Positions 57,640 through 64,000 of a stretch of 64,000 nucleotides of DNA are shown here, piece by piece. The DNA is from Ditylenchus dipsaci (lineage: Eukaryota > Nematoda > Chromadorea > Rhabditida > Anguinidae). A program made the position numbers and the translations under genes. Location of the stretch: the NCBI GenBank assembly GCA_004194705.1, contig SADC01000509.1, positions 19,410 through 83,409 of the forward strand. Reading direction: 5' to 3'. The notes below the pieces were generated by a model, which did no database searches, was not told where the DNA came from, and saw only the letters and a list, made by a program, of their open reading frames with translations. The stretch's first letter is position 1, and the number at the start of each line of letters is the position of its first letter.

Positions 57640-58540
57640 TTTTTTTTTGAGGCTCCAAACCTTATATTTGTTTCAACCAAGACCACCTTATCTGCATTTT
57701 TGCCATTAAAGAAGCTTATGTGAACAGGCACTTTAAATTGCTAGAAAATTAAGCGAAAATAGTTATTAAACTAGTAGACAAAAATTGGCCTGTTTTACCA
57801 ATTTTGATAATGTTCATGGTGGGTATCTTTTTACACCAACTATTACCACCGTTTTATGCTTTCAACTTACTGCCAACTTAAAAGTGGCCATAACTATTTT
57901 TTTTACTTAATATTTCTGTTGTTTTTGTCACTTACTAAATTGACTATCTGGAGTCAAATGGTATAATCAGAATTGGACCGAAAAATTTCGGGAAAATGAA
58001 TTTAAAAACGCCTTTTTCATTCAATCTAGAATATGGAAACTTATATAAGCCGTGTATCAGCACAGCAATGGCACATTTTAAAAAATCTTGAATATTTCAC
58101 TAGTTATGTGTGGATATACAGAAAATATACAAAGTTCTATTTTGAGAAAGTTTATAATTTTTAATGTAGATATATCGAAAAGCATAAAAATCTCAAAAAT
58201 TTGTTTTCAGCCTTTTTTATTCAAAATTTAAAACTTCTGAATAAATTTAGTACAACTACCTTCATTGATATCAAAGAAGGTATATTAATGATATCTTATG
58301 TACTTATGTAACTTAGATACCTTATGTAACTACATATAAAAAATTTGGGTGTTTTCACACCAACTGTAATAACTTTTACAGTTGGTATGTTTTTACCACC
58401 AATTACTGCCATTTTTTGTTTTCTGACACACAGTTTCGGCAACTTTGAAGTGGCCATAACTCTTTCTCTCTTTTCTAATCGACTATTCTGAGTCGAATGG
58501 TATTATCAGAATTCATCAATCATATAGACCATCGGACAAT
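57640..58540. mobile_element. Decayed family E and ATCGGACAAT elements
   Basis: AGACCACCTTATCTGCATTTTT (57677, landmark), GTGGCCATAACTATTTTTTT, CAGCCTTTTTTATTCAAAAT, GATATCAAAGAAGGTATATT and GACCATCGGACAATAGTTAA occur in the same order as around 44.8-45.2 kb, with more substitutions. Confidence 0.5.
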
Positions 58541-59270
58541 AGTTAATTTTCCCCAAAGTTTTAATTTTTATCTTTTTATATTTATAAAGTCAGCTTTTAA
58601 GTCAACTTTATATATATAAAATCATCTTGTGTGTCATCCTTCATAATGGTAGTTTAAAATAAGAGTTTTAGGTACCACCAAACAGTCGGAAAAAATATAT
58701 TAATATATTATATTAATATTGACTATTCAAATGTAGCTGAAAATTCACAATGTTTTTCTGCATACTTTATCTTATCTTGTATTAATAATTAAAAATTCAT
58801 TTGATTTTTTAATAATTTCATACAAATTAAGCGGTCCTTGTGTCCAGCAAATTTTTTTTTCTTGTTACCTTCTATTTTTTCCTCCAATACAATTCACACA
58901 TTTTTCGATTTGTTGATTGAAAGTTGTCTTTTTCTCAATGCAATGACATATAGTTTAAAAAATTATGGATTGAAAATATCCGTAAGTCAAAGTAAAATTT
59001 TTCAAATTTTGGGCATAGTCAGTGGTAAGGCCCTATAAAACTGTAGTCAGACTTTTCTTAGTCAATGTGGAAAGTACATGAACAATTTTTTAAAGTGATG
59101 ACACCGTCGAAAAGCCCTACTCTTCTAGTTTCTAAGAGCGTATCATTTGTTGCAACATCATTTGAAAATTTCAGTTTAGCATGAAAAGGTATGCTCTGAT
59201 AAGGCAGATCCCATAATTTTTTTGACCGAGATTTCAGAGTTAAGGTCGTTTGTGATTCAAAATTTTCAGA
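58540..59270. other. No gene seen
   Basis: Very AT-rich; one 66-codon frame (58838-59038) has no features. Confidence 0.4.
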
Positions 59271-59273
59271 TTC

Positions 59274-59640
59274 TTATGGCTTCTTCACATTGTTAGAGTT
59301 AGAGTTCGGGTTTTCGGTTACGTGAACACCTCTGATCCGGACTCTAAGTCGAGGTGTTCACGTATCTCGAGATGGAGTTAGAGTTGGAGATTGAGCTTGA
59401 AGGTGTTCATACATATAAGTTGGATTTCCTTGTAGTAACCATACCCAAAAAGTAACTTTTAGTGGTTTGACACGGCTCTTTGGTGAGATTCTGAGCTATC
59501 TAAGTTAATACTTGAGCATTTTCATTGACGCGAACTTTAACTCGATGTGAACACTATGGAGTTGGAGTTAGAGTTCGGCTTTTTGAGTACTGAACCCTCT
59601 TACCCGAACTCTAACTCTAACAACGTAAACAAGCCATCAG
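59274..59640. mobile_element. MITE with TTAGAGTTAGAGTTCGGG ends
   Basis: The left ATTGTTAGAGTTAGAGTTCG and right CGAACTCTAACTCTAACAAC pair, and the outer TATGGCTTCTT and AAGCCATC also pair. Further GTTAGAGTTCGG and GTGTTCAC segments repeat inside both arms. Confidence 0.65.
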
Positions 59641-60340
59641 GGTTTTGAAAAAATAAGGCGGCATGCGCCTTATTAGAGGAAATACGGTACTTTAAATATC
59701 TTATGCGAAATATTTATGTAAAACATCTATAAACTACTTAAAAGCTTTATCAGATACGGCGACCGTGGCAGTCAACTGTAAAAAACAACGGAAGGTTTTT
59801 ATTTGTGAATGCTTTGTTGAAATAATGCAATTGTTGGAGGTAATAAATTAAATAACTGTCTTCCAACAGATAAGCAAAGCACTTTTATTAAGATTAATGC
59901 ACAAAAGGCGGTTGGTATCCCAGAGTTTGCCAGTGAAGATCATAGTAATTTGAACCTTTTTATTGGTTTGCATACAGGACGTCTATTTGCAGGATCACAT
60001 CTTTGAAATGACAGGCTTTGAGACGAGACTTCTTTGAAGGAGTCTGTCGCACATGGAGAGACATTATTCAGTCACATAGTTGGCGCAATACAACCCTTTT
60101 CAATTTTTCCGTCTAGCTACTATTTTGGAGTGATTAGCATATATTCTGGAATTAAGAAGGAAAGCTGATCGAGAAGTCGAACAAAAGGTAATACCGTATT
60201 TCTTACATAATAAGATGAAAATTGACTTGCCGCTGTTTCTCAAACTATCTTTAAAAGTCCTGCTTACTTTTTAACTCTGCTGTAAAACCACACAAATTTT
60301 ATTAGTATTAAAGGACATCCGGCTCTACTGTATAATTCAG

Positions 60341-60389
60341 TGCCCATTCGAGGTGTCGATTAATGTGTTAATCGATACCTCGAATGGCA
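60341..60389. repeat. Perfect-like 20-bp hairpin
   Basis: GCCCATTCGAGGTGTCGATT and AATCGATACCTCGAATGGCA are complementary with two mismatches and a loop of about 8 bp. Confidence 0.6.
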
Positions 60390-60448
60390 TATAAAAGACT
60401 AACGTTTGACTTTCATGTTTTGGGTGAATATTACCCCTACTCTTGACT

Positions 60449-60726
60449 TACCTGGATATCAACCTGTCTAGGTGCTACCAATCCTAGATTTGGTATTGGG
60501 TAGGTGAAATCGCACTTTTGTCTCAACAAGCCCAATTCTTCACAAATTTTGTTAGTTTTAATCAACTTTTTAAATCAACTTTTTATAAATCGACTTTTTC
60601 ATTTTTGGGCATACAGGTGGACATCCACCTGGCCAGGTGATACCTACACCAGGTATTGAGGTTGGGGTGCGTGAATCGCAACTTTGGGCTTAACCAATTT
60701 AATTCGCCACACAATTTTAAGTTAGA
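60449..60726. repeat. Diverged direct duplication of about 110 bp
   Basis: Segments 60449-60558 and 60617-60726 share CCTGGATATCAACCTG/CATCCACCTGGCCAGGTG, GGTATTG(G)G, GTGAAATCGCACTTT/GTGAATCGCAACTTT and GTTAG at the end. Part of it resembles 41900-41960. Confidence 0.45.
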
Positions 60727-61344
60727 AAAAATGTTTTTTTTTTATTTTTAAGAAATTTAATTTTTCAGGTCGGGTTTGGTGGGTATTTAGGGTGGTCTTA
60801 GGGTACTTGGGTGGTTTAGGATGATTTGGGGTAGTTTCAACACGATCTGGAAATATCATTTAATAATTATCATTTACCTAGATCCCACGTGAAATCAGTG
60901 AAAAACAAAAAATCGGCGGAAAAATGTCCGTAATCCCCTATCAGGACATTGAGAAAAGGGAAAGTACAAAAAAGCAGAAAAGTTCTTAGCAAATAATTCA
61001 CAGCAAATGGCGCCTTAACGAAAAATTCTTAGCAATTGTCGCTTAGCAAAAAAATTCCTGGCTAATCGACCACTTAGCAAATTGCCGCTTAAAATTCGGG
61101 GTACAGCCTCGCAGTTCACTTCATGTTGTCTCAATTTGAATTGTATCAATCTGTGGCTGTCCGGTTTTTAGGTACTGTATTTTCGGGCTTAAAAATTTTG
61201 ACTTGAAAATACGTTCTATAGAAAATTCAATACTGATTACCTCTTTGCCCTTAAAAATGTATTTAGAGTCTCTTTTGCCATAGCCCATTTTGACAACATT
61301 GTGAGACATCCTCTTAAATACGGCAATATAACGACCGGAACTTC

Positions 61345-61779
61345 TACAGTCAACCCTCGATATAACGGCCCCGTAAAAGTTCGTTCTCACTTTGGGTCTG
61401 ACACTTTTTTACCTCAATTTTGAAATATCTTGCAAAACCTGATCCGTCAGTCTAATCAGAAAAATCGTACAGATTCTTATTTTTCCGATCTTTTCTTTTA
61501 AATGACGAAAACTTTGCCAAAAAGACCCGCGGGTACTCGATATAACAGACTCCTATTTTTAAAATCAGAGGACCGTTATATCGAACACTTGCATTCCGGC
61601 ATAAATAAAAAAAAAAATAAAAAAAAAAACAGAAATGATCGGCAAATCAGGATTTTTGCGATTTTTTGCACCAGAGTGGCGAATCACATTTGGCAACTGA
61701 TGTAAAAAATTTAGGTGAAAAAAGTGTCGGACCCAAGACAGGAACGAACTTTTGGGGCCGTTATATTGAGGTTGATGTA
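61345..61779. mobile_element. pogo-like MITE, 435 bp
   Basis: TACAGTCAACCCTCGATATA followed by ACGGCCCC at the left pairs with GGGGCCGTTATATTGAGGTT at the right, bounded by TA. Inner segments GAACGAACTTTT and GTCGGACCCAAGACAG mirror the left arm, and GATATAACAG recurs inside. Confidence 0.75.
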
Positions 61780-61854
61780 ATATAAAAAAACCGGCGCTAT
61801 TCCACAACGGTAGTTTTTCCTGGTCTTCTTTGTTGATTTTTATTTATTCTGGGT

Positions 61855-63060
61855 TTATTCATTGTCAAACTCAGTTTTGAGGCCGCGGTATTCGGCAACC
61901 TGAAGTCAATGAAGACAAGGATGGAGTCTCCTAATTTGCAAATCAGGTTTCGATATAAGAAAAGCCGACCTGTTCAGGGTTCAGATTAAGCTGTTTGCTC
62001 TGCGACTCTTGTTCATTTGCTTTCGCTAGGTCCTTATTTAGCGTTGATGCCCTGGAATATTTGTATTGGTTGCTAGGACAGAAAATGCGAAGTCAATCTT
62101 ACTCCATCTTTCTCCTTCATATCAGAAACATTGCGGCTGTAATCCCGGCATCTGTAAAAAAAGCTATGCATGCAAGCTTTTAAGGTCCTAACAAAAATCA
62201 ACTACCTTTTGAGCGGTAAGATGTTTCTTCTCTGCATCTGTCCGTTTAGACTTTATATGGCCCATCTGCTGTTTCAATTGGGTAACGACAGGCTCTTGAG
62301 ATGCTACTTTACGATCCTAAAAGAGGATTTTGTAGGTTAGCTTCACAATAATCGGCTAAATTATTACCTCACGAGTAACTTTGTGCTCGGTTCTGGTCAT
62401 CTCACGATTCAGATTTAGACATGCAGCTGTTTCTCCGAAAGATTTTTCACACTGAATCTTAGCACTGCGTGTCTCTTCAACCTACTCACGCAGAGCTTCA
62501 GTTGTTGGAAGGCAGTATTGCGACTGAATTCGATGAAGTAGAGCTGCACCATGTAAAGTTAACGATTTTTTGCAGCTGAATCATAGTTTTAAAGCAAATA
62601 TATCAGCTTTTTTAAAGCAAATATACCTATCAGCCATTAAACGCATACCAATTCTTCTTCAGTGTCGTATACTTTTCGCCTCTCCAGCTTCCTGCTTGGC
62701 CTCACGTTTTTCCAAGGCAATGTCACGGCGTTTCTTTAGATTGGACTGTGCATTTGACTCAGCTGCATCTACCTCACTGCGCAGACGGTCATACTCCTCT
62801 TGAAACTCTGACGATCTATAAAATTTTAAAATGCGGACCAAGGTGATCAAAAATTTTTGAGCACGCAGTACCTGGAAAGCTCTTCAAAAACACGGTGTTG
62901 ATTCTTTAGGACTTCGCATAGCATTTTGTTCACGGCACCCTGATAGATGAGGAAATTTTGGGCTTTGATGAATATTGATCTTCTCCAAGGCAGCGCGGTA
63001 CTGCGTTTTAGCTTACTGCGTTTTAGCTTCGAATGTGCTTTCACAATTTTGAAACACATT
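61855..63060 (-). pseudogene. Cohesin SMC1 pseudogene fragment
   Basis: Minus-strand exons encode, in order, IKAQNFLIYQGAV and VFEELSR, then (after a 55-bp intron) EEYDRLRSEVDAAE and IALEKREAKQEAGEA, then EMTRTEHKVTRE|DRKVASQEP, HIKSKRTDAEKKHLTAQK, and finally ESQSKQLNLNPEQ|VAEYRGLK. This order matches the end of the N-terminal ATPase lobe and the start of the first coiled coil of SMC1 (roughly residues 120-350). SMC1 is the cohesin ATPase that pairs with SMC3. The Walker A region, hinge and C-terminal lobe are absent. There is a frameshift near 62967, another near 62660, an in-frame TAG near 62490, and further stops near 62080 and 63020. Introns are retained, so it is a degraded genomic duplicate, not a retrocopy. 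Confidence 0.7.
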
Positions 63061-64000
63061 TAATTTTTCACAAAAGTACAAATGAACAGTCGATGTAGGC
63101 GAAAAATCAATTTATCCTTTCATATGAAATTGCTTAAAATCACACAGTATCTTTAGCACTACTCCATAAAACAAAATATAGGCTTGTTTTCAAGTCTAAG
63201 TGAGATTTCAAAAGTACTTTTTCGAATTGTGAAACTGCTTTTTTGGGTTGTAAAAAATTTGATTGGAAAAAGTCGCTAAATTTGACAAGCCCAGAAATAT
63301 TTTGATTCAAATTTCCATTTATTGTTGATCAATAGACTAATAAAGCCTTGCTACTTTTTTCAAAAGGGTGTGACACTAGGGGTAAAATATGACATAAACC
63401 AAACTTCATTCTCCAGAGATTTATTTTTTCAATGAAATGTGAAATTTTGTTTGTAAGTAACTCCGTGCAAATGTTCCTAAAGAATAAAAATGGTTTCATG
63501 CACATTTGCAAAAAATATTCTACTTTTGTAACCCAGAAGAGTACAAAACTCCTTTTGTTTAAACTTTTTTGACTAAAAAAACATTATTTGTGCAGAGCCA
63601 AAACCTCGTTTTTCACGTTTTCACTATGTCTCAGGCACTGATAAAATAAAAACGGCTAAATAATTAGAAAAGCATTTTTGAAATTTTCACCTGTTTTATC
63701 AATAATACCTGTACTTTATCGATAAGCAGTATAAGATATGTTAGATTAGGGCTGACCAATAAGTAAATATCATCATATTTCGTCTCTCTCTGAAAACGAT
63801 TCAACTGCATATCAATCTGCTCGCCTCATACGCCAACACGTAGCTATAATTTTTTTGCTACTTGTAGATACAGAGAAGATTTTCGAACAGATTTTTTGAA
63901 TTGAACTATTATTTTTCGACGCTGAATTATTTTTTATTTTACGAGTTCTAACTGACAACTATTTGATAAGTAGTGGTTTTTTGAAGGATCATTGTCGTTG
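63061..64000. other. No gene seen
   Basis: AT-rich sequence upstream (in gene sense) of the SMC1 fragment. No exon for the missing ATPase N-terminus was recognised. Confidence 0.4.

Overview
The window is eukaryotic: AT-rich, gene-poor and dominated by repeats. It looks like a nematode genome. The evidence is intron-containing genes with very short introns (34-61 bp in the best cases), pyrimidine-AG acceptors 4-12 nt upstream of several start codons (as expected for spliced-leader trans-splicing), and an F-box gene of the divergent type common in nematodes. No species can be named from the sequence alone.

Recognisable or credible genes: an intron-containing, divergent histone H4 (40310-40889, +); an F-box gene (26563-28615, +); a secreted Ala/Pro/Thr-rich protein (30303-31618, +); a small acidic gene whose only intron is a piece of a foldback transposon core (34205-34592, -); the 3' end of an unknown gene with 34- and 42-bp introns (37561-37958, +); a small single-pass membrane protein (39545-39760, -); and exons of an unknown minus-strand gene (7311-8384). 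Broken genes: a cohesin SMC1 pseudogene (61855-63060, -) and a zinc-finger remnant (about 9267-9500, -). Transposase remnants: a mariner-type DDE C-terminus (23013-23432, +), two hAT C-termini (23669-24660 and 46186-46374, both -), and a Merlin-like zinc-ribbon exon pair (29231-29530, +).

The rest is mainly foldback (long inverted repeat) elements. One modular superfamily has different outer arms (modules A, B, C), each carrying long C/G homopolymer tracts. They surround one shared core at 12415-12518, 14855-14958 and 20778-20881. In all three full copies the core is exactly 104 bp and is bounded by AAG|GTAnGTG and CCTTAG|A, so it reads like an intron on both strands. A part of the same core forms the in-frame intron of the small gene at 34205-34592. 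This is the best candidate for an undescribed system: an introner-like foldback element.

Other families are foldbacks whose arms are short tandem repeats (TATCCGCGGATA at 17450-19037; TTACGAAAAAGTTTC at 36300-39440, which encloses a host-like gene end and a CCAGT-dense tract), pogo/Tc1-like MITEs with TA ends (several inside introns), a TACCGTATTT-ended MITE family, and an element with AAGGTCT terminal hairpins. Between about 47.12 and 53.85 kb lies a homogeneous satellite of about 120 copies of a 56-bp unit with an ATGATCAT core and traces of a 5-copy higher-order repeat.

Limits: splice junctions, family names and copy relations were judged by eye. No database, alignment or expression data were used.
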